DNA of 64,000 nt from Saussurea involucrata (Eukaryota > Streptophyta > Magnoliopsida > Asterales > Asteraceae), in assembly GCA_033807775.1 (NCBI GenBank), contig CM066313.1, forward strand, positions 86,863,484 to 86,927,483, in the 5' to 3' direction. A program made the translations under genes and the position numbers. The stretch's first letter is position 1. Each line of letters opens with the position of its first letter. This document shows positions 32,251 through 44,076 of the stretch, piece after piece. The notes under the pieces were generated by a model. It saw only the letters and a list, made by a program, of their open reading frames with translations, made no database searches and had not been told where the DNA came from.

Positions 32251-33579
32251 TGTTGGACAACCTAAGGGGGGGGTAAGGTTGTATTTAAAATCTTTTTCTT
32301 TCAAAAAAAATCTTTGAACAAATAAATACAGTACAAACAATACAGTAAAAATAAAGCAGAGTATAAACAAGTAAATATACAACAATTATATAAACAGATA
32401 TAATTTAAATGCACAGCGGAAATGTAAAGAGATAAGGGAAAGAGAATACTTGACAACGAGATTTTTAAAGTGGTTCACCAAACACAAAGTTGGCTAGTCC
32501 ACCTCGAGAAAATAACACTTCTCGGAGATCCAATACGAAACGTGTTCTTTACGGTAGAAACACAAACCTTAATACAACAAACGCGAATCACTCTACTTTG
32601 AGAGATTAAGGTGGATCACTCACTCTAATTCAAACACTTACAAGAGGGTATAAATTTTAATATGAATAATCACTCTTGAATAAGGTTTATCACTTGGATA
32701 TTTTTAGAGAGTTTGATCACTTGAGTTGTGTTGCTGATTCAACTAATCGTGAGATTTTAATCTGCTATCAACTCAAGATTTCTTGCTCAAAAAATTAATT
32801 TATCAGTTTAAGTGATTTAGTGTGAGTAAGAAAGCAGCAGAATAATAATCAAATGCTGAGGGAGAACTTAATGCTGAAGTTGGTGTAGAGTTGAATGCTG
32901 CTGGAGGCTTGTATTTATACTGGATGAAAATCAGCCTTGAAGATTTCGCGGTATACCGCCGAACCATCGCGGTATACCTGCGTCATAAAAAGTGTACAGC
33001 AAGGAGAAGGTCAACCTGCAAAAACTCAACGGCTTTGTGTACCCGCGGTATACCGCGTTGCACATGGCGGTATACCGCCTGACAAACTTTCCTGACAAAA
33101 GAAGCTTCTCATGCAGAACAGTTGATGGGAAACAGTACCCGCGGTATACCGCGAATACCTTGGCGGTATACCGCCTAAAGATCTGTCCAATGAGAGCATG
33201 GCAACGCAGGAAACTTCGGCTGATCACAATCTTGCAACAGTAACAAGTAGCAGACAGCATATATATATCAGAGATTTATATATAAAAGATATTATATATA
33301 TATTTGATTCAAATATATTTATATAGATACGAAATATCCAAGTGATAAAATATTTTAGGGTGTTTATCATTTTAAAATAAAATGACGAAACTCTTCAGAC
33401 TTGGATTCTTCAGATAAAAAATTTATCGAGATCATTTAAATATCTGCACACTCAGATAAAATATTAGATAACAAATAATGCGGTGTGTTTTGTAATCATC
33501 AAAATAAATATGGAGATGTGATTTTATGTGTACCAAAAATATATCACAATATTTAAAGCTGGGTACACTTGCACCAACA
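32251..33579 (-). repeat. 5' LTR of Copia-B (right end)
   Basis: Same length and, as far as I can see, the same sequence as 25387-26715. It drives gag-pol from the TATA box at 32912-32919 with the six-palindrome array at 32948-33174. The right boundary CACCAACA at 33579 is followed by the target duplication GATCG. Confidence 0.95.
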
Positions 33580-33584
33580 GATCG

Positions 33585-34182
33585 GTTGATCAAAAATCTA
33601 ACCAATGAGGATCTAGATGACATTCTAGAAACAATTGCCCATAAGGGATCCGAATGGGAATTTACCGGAAATTCACGTATCATTCGCACACATTGTTTAA
33701 AACCTGAGGCAAATGCCTGGTTTTTCTTTTTAAGACACAGCCTCGCTCCAACCACTCACGATACTAGCCTTTGCATGGTTCGTATTCTAGTTTTATATTG
33801 CATCCTTAAGGGACACCGATTCGATGTTGGCCGTCTAATCTCCAACAATATACGTGGAGGTGTCGACCGGTGCAACGCTCGAATGGGTCATCCGTCCATA
33901 ATCCATGCACTTATGAAAAACGCAAATGTTACCGTCCTATCCACCGATACTTTTTCAAAAGAAAAATTAGTTATGGAAAAACAAAATGTGGATAGACTGA
34001 TGCGTAACAATATGTGTTTGCATTCGGATTCGGACAGATCTGATAGTGACGGAATTGCATATTTGGAAGCAAAGTTTCAGTCACTTAAGATTGAGATGCG
34101 GACAACACTTAAGGAACACCAAGTGTTGATTTCCAAAAAAATCAACCAGCAGGAAAGTGAGAGGAGCGAGAGAAACAATTAG
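33585..34182 (+). pseudogene. Athila env-like gene, C-terminal part
   Basis: Directly after the GATCG duplication the env-like frame resumes in the phase in which it left off at 25386, so the gene was open at this point when Copia-B landed. The segment contains ANAWFFFLRHSLAPTTH, VRILVLYCILKGHRFDVG and RCNARMGHPSIIHAL, words typical of the Athila third ORF domain. It ends in a charged, Glu/Lys-rich tail that may be a coiled coil, with a stop at 34180-34182. No signal peptide is evident, and the hydrophobic stretch VRILVLYCIL is too short for a clear membrane anchor. Function unknown. Confidence 0.75.
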
Positions 34183-34670
34183 ATTGAGGACGAGATTGAA
34201 GAGGATAGATGGCATGATAGTAAGTTGGCTGAAGTTTGAGAAGGCGAAAGACGACGTAACAAGAGGGATTTTGATGAAAGAACACCCAGAGATCGCGAGG
34301 ACATTGCCACCGTTTCCCATCCATCTACTTTGGGAACCCGTTGAGCGTACTCCTACTCGTCATGAGTAGGACAGGTTCAATTTCACGACTTTATCCATTT
34401 TTATTTTGCGCACTTTAATAAACTGCACTTTAATTTCATAGCTTTCATTTGGGATTGTGGATTGTCAAATTTTGAGTAATTTTTTCTTGACTTTATCGTG
34501 TGTTTATTTCATGTTTTGAGGATTGTTAGACGCATGCTTGTTTGATAGCCCGCGTAAAACGGAATGTTTTCTCACCTGCACATTTTATGTCACTATAACT
34601 AGCCCCCGAATTTTTTGTTAAAATCATTTTTTGCAACCACACCATACACAATAAATAAGCCAATTTTTTC
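34183..34670 (+). other. 3' untranslated part of the Athila-type element
   Basis: Non-coding after the env-like stop. The AGCCCCCGAATTTT word at 34601-34614 and the run up to CCAATTTTTT lead into the fold-back element. A short frame at 34157-34369 overlaps the env-like tail and has no support as a gene. Confidence 0.5.
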
Positions 34671-35969
34671 GGGTCCTTCATTTTTTTAGTCTTTTTACCA
34701 AAAACAACTACAAAAATAACCTTCTTTTAAAATGTTTTCAAAAATAGCCACCCACTTCTCCTCAAGCATTGCTTGGGGAGAAGTGGCCCACGATTTGACA
34801 ACTTTTCTAATTAATTAAATTAAAATTAGACTGATGTGACATAAGATTCCTTGATTTGACACAAGATTCCATGAGGTGACTGATTTGACAACACATTTAT
34901 CACAAAAAACAAAAAAATACCTCGAGAACCACCCCAGTTCGCGCCGGCCGGCGCTACCCTCCTCCGGCGGCGCGAACCGGCCTTTTACCGACGTTGACCA
35001 ATTTATTTATTTTTTTTGCCCTTTTATTTTAAAACTCATTTTAAAAATCCATTAATTTTAAAAAAAAAATAAAAATACATTTTAAAATTTTTAAGTAATT
35101 TTAAATATGATGTAAATTAAATATTTCTTCTTTCTTATTTATACAAAATTAAGAAATATATATAAAAAGATGAATTTTTTTTTGCTTTTTACTGTATGAT
35201 CACGTGATGTACTTTTTGACTTTTTGACTTTTTACTGTATGATCACGTGATGAATTTATAAATATATTCATTATTAATTAAGTATACTAAATTAAATAGA
35301 TAATAATGAATATATTTATAAATTAATGGATTTAATTTAGTATACTTAATTAATAATGAATATATTTATAAATTCATCACGTGATCATACAGTAAAAATT
35401 CAAAAAGTAAAAAGTCAAAAAGTAAAAAAGTACATCACGTGATCATACAGTAAAAAGCTAAAAAATAATTCATCTTTTTATATATATTTCTTAATTTTGT
35501 ATAAATAAGAAAGAAGAAATATTTAATTTAAATCATATTTAAAATTACTTAAAATTTTTAAAATGTATTTTTAAATTTTTTAAAAAACTAATGTATTTTT
35601 AAAATGAGTTTTAAAATAAAAAGCAAAAATAAAATAAAATTGGTCAACGCCGGTCAAAAGCCAGTTCGCGCCGCCGGAGGAGGGTAGCGCCGACCGGCGC
35701 GAACTGGGGTGGTTCTCGAGGTATTTTTTGTTTTTTGTGATAAATGTGTTGTCAAATCAGTCACCTCATGAAATCTTGTGTCAAATCAAGAAATCTTATG
35801 TCTAATCAGTCTAATTTTAATTTAATTAATTAGAAAAGTTGTCAAATCGTGGGCCACTTCTCCCCAAGCAATGTTTGAGGAGAAGTGGGTGGCTATTTTT
35901 GAAAACATTTTAAAAGAAGGTTATTTTTGTAGTTGCTTTTAGTAAAAAGGCTAAAAAAATTAAGGACCC
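34671..35969. mobile_element. 1.3-kb fold-back element with arms of about 600 bp
   Basis: Almost the whole stretch is one imperfect inverted repeat. GGGTCCTTCATTTTTTTAG at the left pairs with CTAAAAAAATTAAGGACCC at the right. Matching landmarks run inward on both arms: CCACTTCTCC, AATTAATTAAATTAAAATTAGAC, CTCGAGAACCACCCCAGTTCGCGCCGG, the GC-rich CTCCGGCGG box, and ATGATCACGTGAT near the centre (about 35320). The flanks CCAATTTTTTC and CCAATTTTTTT look like an 8-10 bp target duplication, consistent with a Mutator-like or other fold-back DNA transposon. It has no gene of its own. Its transcript would be a long double-stranded hairpin. Confidence 0.85.
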
Positions 35970-36593
35970 CAATTTTTTTGCTTGATCGATGGTTGTCCAA
36001 TGAGGACATTGAACCCTCCTAAATTTTGGGGAGGGGAAATGATATGGTAACTCATATAAAAATTCGACACCATATCATTTTAAAGTGCACACCCCTTCGC
36101 AAAATGTGACGCACTCACAAAAAGAAAAGAGGATTTAACAATGCAAAAAGAAGCAAAGCTTCGCAGTTGTTTTTCCTCACATCAAGAAAGTGTCAAAGAC
36201 ACCGAAGGGACCAATGTGTCTCATCTCGAATCACCAAAAAGAAAAGGCAGAAAATTGTGCCAAATTTGAAAAATTGGTAAAAATCACCACTTTTACCAAA
36301 ACAAAAAGCCAAACACTCACCTCCGATACCGGTTGCATTATGATTTTAATTAAACAGGAATTTTGCGGCTAGCCTATGGATTGACATTTTTTTTTGTGAG
36401 TAAGTTGAGAGATGTCATTTTACAAAACGCTATCGATACACGTCGTGTGAATAACATGAATCAAGTGATGATTGAGACACATGTTGAGAGATTGGGAAAA
36501 TTGCGACAAATTTACAATAAATAAAATAGCTCAAATTTTAATTTTTCTTAATAAAGTTGCTTGAGAACAAGCAACAGTTCGAATTCGTGGTTG
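35970..36593 (+). other. 3' end of the Athila-type element up to its polypurine tract
   Basis: Resumes after the fold-back element with TTGATCGATGGTTGTCCAATG, a purine-rich TTTGGGGAGGGGAAATGA at 36026-36043 and a non-coding tail. AAGCAACAGTTCGAATTCGTGG directly before the LTR at 36594 sits where relatives carry a GTTCAAGTTTGGGGG-type polypurine tract, but is degenerate here. A 60-codon frame at 36190-36372 shows no domain. Confidence 0.55.
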
Positions 36594-38673
36594 TGATAGG
36601 TTTATTTTATTAACCCTATTTTAGCCATGTTTCACATTAATATTGAGATAAAATCCCACATTTTCGCTTTATTTATAGTCATTTTTAGTTAAATGCAACA
36701 AAAATAAATATTAGATGCGTTTCGTATTTAATTACAAAAATACATCACAAAAACACAAAAATAAGTAGATTTTATATCTATTTTGTAGGTACGAAAATAC
36801 GGTCGAGTTCGAAGTCTAAACTACGGATCTTGTAGGACGGATCATAGAGCGTTAAAGAAGACTTCGACATTTTGGACCGTTTGTGGTGACATGTTTTGGA
36901 ACTTTTGCTAAACCAATCTTCTTTTGGGCTCGATGTAATTATATGTATGGGCCGATAAACAAACAAACATGGATCGATTTTGTAATCACCTTTTGGGCCG
37001 AAAGTCTAAAACTTTCGGTTGAGCTTAAATCTCGGATTGGGCCGTTGGTTTTGTGGTATGCATGGGCCGTGGACTACAATCACATGGGCCGAAGATTACA
37101 CAACCACATGGGTCGGCTGTTTTGAAACAACCACATGGGCCGAAGAACAACTACATGGGCCGAAGATGTTTAGTTGTTCATGGGTCGGATCTATGACCCA
37201 TGGATGCTCCATTTTGAGTAAACTTGGTCACCAAGATTAGTGTTAGTATAAATAAGAGTGTTTAGTTAGTGTTAGAAGTGTGCTCGGTGCTTGGTACTTG
37301 GATTTTCCTTGTTACCTAGACACCATGGCTCGTTTATGATCAATACCGAACACCCCTAGTTAATCCGAAGCTCTCGACGTTTGTGACTTAATCGACTTGG
37401 TTTGCAACTTTAATCTTAATCTTAATTGCATGTTAACGTTACGTAAACTTTAGTGTTAAAACTCTTTTCCCTACAAAACTCTTAACTCGTTTTTCCTAAC
37501 TCTTAAACTCTTAAATTAGCTTTCACAACTCTTAAACTCTTAAACTCGTTTTTCTCAACTCTTAAACTCGTTTTCTCAACTCTTAAACTCAACTTAGTTA
37601 AATTTAATTGCTTTTCAAAAGTTACGTTTTTAATTAATCTCGCAAACAACTTACGATTCTCTTTCCTTAATCTCCTTCTCGACTTTTGATAAAACTTGGT
37701 TCTCGCGTAATCTCACTTGCAATATAAGCCGGAAGTCTGAATTAATCACTTTGGATTCCCATGTAAAATTGGTTCACGGTTTGGTAAGTGATTTCACAAA
37801 AAGTCCCATCTTTTCTCTCATCTCGAAAGCACGTTAATTTTAGTCTCTATAATTAGTCGGTTAACAAACACGCAAACTTTACTTTTAAAACCAATGCTTA
37901 ACTCTCTCATCAACTTTGTAGTAATTAATCTTAAATGCTTTCCAACTCTTTCCCTAAATGACATAGTAATTTCTCTCAAAGCTTAGATAACTTGTGCAAC
38001 AAGTCACGACGTTTCACTCAAGTAAGTTCCATTTAATTAACGCATTGTCCATTTCCATTATTTGTTTTAATTCTTGTAAATCTTTTATAATTGGAATCTG
38101 AACGATGATGGGCTAATCGACTTAGTTCGGGGTATAAAGAGAAATTGGGACCATGACTAATAAAAAGATAAAAAGGTGTATCGTATGGTATGATTGTCTG
38201 ACGTTATTTAAATCAAGGGTTATATTTTGTGGTGGATCACAATTGACCAACTGACAACTGGTACGTTGTATCATGAAATATTCGACACTTGAGATAACTA
38301 AAGAATACTGTCTCATCTCGATATCTAATTATTAATCTAATCCCAATGGACCTTTATACCCCGTGCTTTCCTCTTATAATTGTTAATTTCCATTAGCTGT
38401 TAACAACAAACTGCCAACAAAAGATTTCCTTCTCATTCGCCATCTGAAACCTGTTTTTAACTAATTGGACTTTAAAGATAAACTTTTCCACGTTTCCCTG
38501 TGGGATCGATATTCGGTACTTTTGTACCATTATTACTTGTTATGAGACGATAATAGACTGAGATGTATACTTGCGTCATGGTTTATTTTTGCTGATAGCA
38601 CACTCTGGTTTGATATTACTCTCTTGATAACTAATAATTCTCTATTTTTACAGGGTAGTATACAGAGCGAACA
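36594..38673 (+). repeat. 3' LTR of the Athila-type element (2,080 bp)
   Basis: Begins TGATAGGG, ends GCGAACA and is followed by the ACATA duplication and SIRE gag. It is co-linear with 10630-12709, with scattered substitutions and small indels, including a different number of AACTCTTAAACTCG repeats and an extra ACATGGGCCGAAGAACAACT-like unit near 37140. TATA box at 37247-37254. Confidence 0.92.
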
Positions 38674-38678
38674 ACATA

Positions 38679-38996
38679 CCTTACTCCAAGAAATGCAACC
38701 ACTAAGTCTGGCAAATGGATCTTAGGTTTTCCTCCCCTCATGTCCACCTTTGGTCCAAAAGGTATACAAATTGATGTCAAAGGAAAAGGCAAAAAAAGAT
38801 TCAAAAATCTAAAAAGGTGTTCATTTATAGAAAATGTTACAACTGCGGAGACACTTTTCATCTTGCCAAAGACTGTCCTAAGGATAGAATTGACCGAACA
38901 AAGGCTAATGATTCTTCTTCTTCTAACCCAAAAGGACCCACCACCAAATGGGTACCAAGAAACTAATCTGTCAGTGACTACAAGTCCATGAGCATC
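38679..38996 (+). pseudogene. SIRE-type gag, C-terminal part with second zinc knuckle
   Basis: Directly after the Athila insertion the gag tail resumes. A second CX2CX4HX4C knuckle, CYNCGDTFHLAKDC, lies at 38835-38876. It is followed by a Ser/Asn linker and a GPTTKWVPRN-type stretch (about 38935-38970) that precedes the protease in SIRE elements. Two knuckles split by a coiled coil is a normal SIRE gag layout. Frames shift within the segment. Confidence 0.75.
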
Positions 38997-38999
38997 ATC

Positions 39000-41900
39000 A
39001 GATTTGGTATTTGGATAGTGGGTGCTTATGTCATATGACTGGAAACAAATCTCTTCTTATAAACTATGTGTCTGAAAAGGGTCCATCAGTAACTTTTGGA
39101 GACAACTCTAGAGGTTACACACAAGGTTATGGTACTCTCACCAATGGCTCTGTCACATTCAACAAAGTTGCACTTGTTGAAGGATTGATGCACAATCTTC
39201 TAAGCATAAGCCAATTGTGTGATCTGGGTTACAAAGTTATCTTTGAACTTAATTTGTATATGTACAATTGTTGATAAAGACATGAATGTGGTTCTCTCGG
39301 GAAAAAAAGAAAGAAAATGTTTATGTCATTGACATGGGTCAAAATCATGGTGCATCAAATGTCTGCTTTGTGTCTGATGATACATCCAAGAGAAACTGGT
39401 TATGGCACAAACGTCTGTCTCATCTAAATTTCAAGACTCTGCACATTCTTTCTAACAAAGAATTAGTAACCGGTATGCCAAAGCTGAACTTTGTGAAAGA
39501 TAAGCTATGTGACGCATGTGAGAAAGGAAAACTCACCAAAACTTCCTTCAAGACAAAGCAATGTTCCTCCATCACTCTTCCTCTACGAATGTTGCACATG
39601 GATCTATATGGACCAGTCAACACTCCTAGCCTAGGTGGAAAAAGGTACATTCTCGTAATTGTTGATGAATTTACTAGATATACCTGGGTATGTTTTCTCA
39701 GGTACAAAAGGGACACAACTGATGAGATCATCAACTTCATCAAGAAAAATGAAGTTCTAAATGGTCAGCTTGTGCGGTCTGTGAGAAGTGACAATGGCAC
39801 TGAATTCAAAACAGTGCCCTAGAAGACTTCTTCAATGACAAAGGAATTCTCAAATGTCAGAACTCCTCAACAAAATGGGGTAGTTGAAAGAAAGAATCGG
39901 ACTCTATGTGAAGCTGCAAGGTCGATGCTAAGTGAATCAAATCTTCCCACCTACCTTTAGGCCGAAGATGTTAATACTGCTTGTTTTACCCAAAACAGAT
40001 CGGTGGTCACCAAAAGACATGGGAAAACTTCTTATGAAGTCTTCCATGGCCGAAAACCAAATATAGGATTTCTTCATGTCTTTGGCTGTGTGTGCTTCAT
40101 TCTGAATGATCGTGAGAACCTTGATCCTAAGGCTGATGAAGGTATCTTTGTGGGATACTCCTTGTCCTCAAAAGCATATCGTGTTTACAATTTCAGAAGA
40201 AAATGCATTGATGAATCCATTCATGTAAAGTTTGATGATCTTCGACCATCATCTCTCTCAAATGATGATGATGAGCTAAATAGATGGATCTCATCATGTA
40301 TTGGTGATGCTCCTGTATAAGCTCCCTCCGATTCCGATTCTATTCCTTTCACCCATTCTAATCCTCCTGATTCTCTCCAACAAGTCGGGTCACCTTCCAC
40401 CTCACCAAATCCCTCTCCCACCGAAATTGACCCAAACATCCTCTCTCCTACCGATATCCCAGAATCCACGCCTCTAATCACCCAAGATCCTCCATCTCTT
40501 CCATTTCAAGCCTTTATCCTACTCTACCTCCTGCTACCAAATGGACCAAAGATCATCCCATTGATCAAATTATCGGTGATCAACAAGCTGGAGTCCAAAC
40601 CAGAAGAGGAATTAGAAATATATGCCTCTATGTGAACTTTCTATCCTTGATAGAACCAAAGAAAAATGAGGAAGCATTAGCTGATCCATGCTGGATCACT
40701 GCCATGCAAGAAGAACTTTCTCAATTCACAAGAAACAGGGTTTGGAGATTGGTTCCTAGACCTCCAAAGAAAACTATTATTGGAACTAAGTGGGTTTTCA
40801 GGAACAAAATGGATGAAGAAGGTGCAGTAATCAGAAACAAGGCCAGACTGGTTGCTCAAGGATACAGACAGGAAGAAGGAAATGATTATGATGAAACCTT
40901 TGCTCCTGTTGCTAGACTTGAAGCCATACAGATCTTTCTGGCTCATGCTGCTTACCAGAACTTCAGAGTTTTCTAGATGGATGTCAAAAGTACCTTCCTC
41001 AATTAGGAACTTGTTGAGGAAGTCTATGTGAAACAGCCACCTGGATTTGAAGATCCAACACATCCTGACTATGTGTACAGATTAGACAAAGCTCTCTATG
41101 GTCTCAAACAGGCTCCTCGTGCTTGGTATGACACTCTTGCTGGTTTTCTCTTAAAGAATGGGCATTCCAGAGGTAAAAATGACAACACCTTATTCATCAA
41201 GCAAACCTCAGGTAATCTCATACTTGTTCAAATCTATGTGGATGACATCATCTTTGGTGCCATCGATGAATCACTTTGTGATGAGCTTGCTTCTCTCATG
41301 ATGAGTCTATATGAGATGAGCATGATGGGAGAGCTCACATTTTTCTTAGGCCTCCAGGTCAAACAAACTTCAGAAGGGATTTTTATAAATCAAAGGAAGT
41401 ATATTCGTGACCTTCTAAAGAAATTTAATTTTGAAAATTGCTCTCCTATAAAAACTCCTATGGAACCACCCTTGAAAATTCATGCTGATTTGGATGGTAA
41501 ATCTGTTGACGTAACAAATTATCGAGGTATGATCGGGTCCCTTCTGTATCTTACTGCTAGTAGACCCAACATTATGTTTGCTACTTGTTTGTGTGCGCAT
41601 TAGCAGGCCAATCCAAAAGAATCTCATCTGGCGGCTATGAAACACATTTTCCGGTACCTAAAAGGTACCTTGCACTTGGGTCTTTGGTATCCCAAAAACT
41701 CAGGTTTTGAACTAATAGGGTATTCAGATTCTGACTATGCAGGTTCTAAAGTTGATAGGAAAAGCACCACAGGCAGCTGCCAACTTCTTGGTGGCAAATT
41801 AGTCAGTTGGTCAGTAAGAAACAAAACTTAGTTTCAACCTCAACTGTTGAAGCTGAATATGTTGGTGCTGGAAGTTGTTGTGCTCAAATCTTGTGGATGA

Positions 41901-42181
41901 AGAATCAAATAAGGGACTATAATCAAGTCTACTTACAAGTACCTATACTGTGTGACAACTCCAGTGCAATTGCTATTGCAAACAATCCAGTTCTTCACTC
42001 AAGATCAAAACATATAGACATCAGATATCACTTCATCAGGGATCACGTCTCCTAAGGTGACATTGAGTTGCATTTCATTCCTACTGATCCTCAGCTTGCT
42101 GATCTGTTCACCAAACCCCTTGATGAGGCCAGGTTCAACTTTCTAATTGGAGAACTTGGCATGTTGTACTTAGACATTTAA
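39000..42181 (+). pseudogene. SIRE-type pol (many stops and frameshifts)
   Basis: Protease motif WYLDSGCLCHMTGN at about 39008. The integrase region has LWHKRLSHLN, CDACEKGK, HMDLYGPV and VRSDNGTEF, then a TAG at 39820-39822. A deletion of part of the core precedes NGVVERKNRTL near 39880. Reverse transcriptase from 40632 has KWVFRNKMDEEG and FAPVARLEA. It has stops at 40974-40976 and about 41005, then LYGLKQAPRAWYD and IYVDDIIFGA (about 41235-41265). RNase H has YSDSDYAGSKVDRKSTTGS, VEAEYVGAGS and CDNSSAIAIAN, with stops at about 41601 and 42053. The natural end is at 42179-42181. All four domains are recognisable, so the copy decayed by many small lesions. Confidence 0.88.
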
Positions 42182-42898
42182 TTTATAAAAAAATTTGTTG
42201 TGTTTATTTTATTTTCAATCGGTGACATATCTCACCGAAATTTCGGTGAAAAATCTCTCCGAAGATCACCGATCCCACCGATTCTCTTCCCACCGATATT
42301 ATTGGAGAAGACTCATATCCTCGATCTTCAAATCTCACCGATACTCTCTCTCCGAAACCTCTCTTCCACCGAAATTCTCATCTCCGAACACTAGATCATC
42401 GGTGAAACCCTTGTCTCTCCAACCCTCTCTCCGACTTCCTTCCGAAATCTTCACTCACCGATGACCCACTAATCGGTGAGACTTCCTCACCGATTACCCC
42501 TCACAGATTTCCTCACCAACTCATAATCGGTGATAACCTCTCACCGATCTTTATCGACTCCTTAGTGTCACCGATGGTTCATTCTTATCCTACACACTTA
42601 ACGATGCTGACCCCATCCCTACACCTATATGTCAGTTATTGTTGACTCTTCTCATTCCCCTTTCTTATGAAACCCTATATCTACCTTTTGTCATCATTAC
42701 TTTTTAAATACCATATTAAATTCAATTTTAAAGACATAATCGTTGTCGCCCTTTCTTAACCTTTCGAATTCCCCCACTATAAAACGTATCATCTTCTTTA
42801 TTTTCACTTTTCGCAACCTGCAACAATATTCAACCATTACTCGCGCTCTCTCTCTCTCTCTTGAACACCTGCAACTCTACCACTCATCCTCTTCATCA
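42182..42898 (+). other. Spacer between SIRE pol and env-like gene, rich in ACCGAT words
   Basis: No gene. 42220-42570 contains about 20 copies of ACCGAT / ATCGGT / CCGAAA in both orientations, matching the hairpin words of this element's LTR. A CT-rich run at 42843-42861 and ATAAAACG near 42780 precede the env-like ATG and might mark an internal promoter or splice acceptor, but nothing proves it. Confidence 0.55.
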
Positions 42899-44076
42899 AT
42901 GGCATCCTCAACCTCCACCAAGCTTCCAAAGAACCCCAAGGTCTCCAAAGATGTTCCCACATGCTTTGAAGATTTGAAATTCAACCCTTGCAATCACATT
43001 GCAAGGTTCGATGATGAGACCGCTAATCCAGAGTTCACCATTGTCTCAAAGTTCTTGGCACAATCCCCTCTTCTCCATGCTTTAACATGCAACCCCAAAA
43101 TGAGCAAGTTTCTTATTGGTAAGTTTTGGCTTACCCGTGTCTATGATCCCTCAAATGACTCCATCAATGTTTCCATTCTCACTGACGATGATGATGAAGA
43201 CCATGATCTCACGTTTGGTGTTGATGATGTCTGTAATGCTTTACGAATTCCTTTCTTCCTTGAATATGAAGACATGATCGTTGGGAATGAACATGAAGAA
43301 GTGGTACGTACTTTAGGATATCAACATATCTCCTCCTCCAAAACCTCAAAAGGTCCAGGTACTATTCTAAGAAATAAAATGGGTGGCATATGGAACATTT
43401 TCCTCACTCATGTCATCTACTGTCTTTCCAAAAAGACAAGTGGACAAGACCAGTCTCCATCCTATATCACTTCTCTAGCCCATGCTCTTATTTTCCAACG
43501 CAAAATTGATTTTGCCCAGTATTTTATCACTGAGTTGACCAATGTTATTTCTCATCCCAAACGATGCCATGTTGCCTATCCTCGATTCATTTCCATGATT
43601 ATACATCACAAAATGGCTGCTGCTCTTGATGCCGATCGGAAGTCAGAATCTCCAAAGTTCACCTATGATTGGTCTCGTCCCATGGTTGGGAAATCTGTTC
43701 TTGATGTGCCCCCTCTTGCATCCGACTTGCCGCTACACCAAGGTATGTCTACTTTCGCTCATTCTCTCGATCTACACTGGGGTGATGCCGAAATCCCTGG
43801 GTTTGTACACCCACCGGTTCCGGAGGATCCTCCAGCTGTAGTGGTCCCTATCCCCACTACCTGAGAGAAATCGGGAGGCACTAAGAAGAAATCTTTAAAG
43901 GCCACCGATACCTCCGTATCTGCTTCACGGGCTATGCCTCCGAAATCTCCTTCGGAGGCTACCCAAGTCCGCATCTCTTCTCATAAACGGAGGCACTCAA
44001 AATCCCCTCCTAGGTCTCCTCTAAAGAGATATAGGAAACCTTCGGCCAAGCAGTCACCGATTCTCAACAATCGGTG
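42899..44076 (+). pseudogene. SIRE env-like gene, N-terminal part
   Basis: ATG 42899 (MASSTSTKLPKNPK) is preferred over the earlier in-frame ATG 42743 because the upstream part reads like leader. A globular region follows (FEDLKFNPCNHIARFDDET, GKFWLTRVYDP, MGGIWNIFLTHVIYCL, ISMIIHHKMAAAL), similar in style to the third ORF of SIRE elements. The frame stops at 43862-43864. The same frame then continues open through a basic, Ser/Pro-rich stretch to the solo-LTR insertion at 44077. No certain signal peptide or membrane anchor. The protein's role is not known. Confidence 0.7.

Larger units (their letters stand above)
25387..33579 (-). mobile_element. Copia-B: complete, apparently young Copia retrotransposon on the minus strand
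   Basis: Two LTRs of 1,329 bp each lie at 25387-26715 and 32251-33579, flanked by a perfect 5-bp duplication GATCG (25382-25386 and 33580-33584). In element order (right to left) it has LTR, tRNA-Met primer-binding site, intact gag (636 codons), a 350-bp AT-rich spacer, intact pol (1,016 codons), polypurine tract and LTR. In all stretches I compared by eye the LTRs are identical, and repeated short frames in both translate identically, which points to very recent insertion. All catalytic motifs are present. This is the only element here that could be autonomous. Confidence 0.95.
10630..38673 (+). mobile_element. Athila-type Ty3/Gypsy retrotransposon inserted in SIRE gag
   Basis: Two 2,080-bp LTRs flank gag, protease, reverse transcriptase, RNase H, integrase and an env-like gene, in Gypsy order. 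The 5-bp target duplication ACATA is present at 10625-10629 and 38674-38678, and SIRE gag resumes directly after it, so both boundaries are firm. The primer-binding site is the tRNA-Asp type used by Athila/Tat elements. The body is swollen to 28 kb by two solo LTRs, a Copia element and a fold-back element. Its own genes carry several frameshifts and stops. The LTRs differ by scattered substitutions and small indels, so it is younger than its host element but clearly older than Copia-B. Confidence 0.92.
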
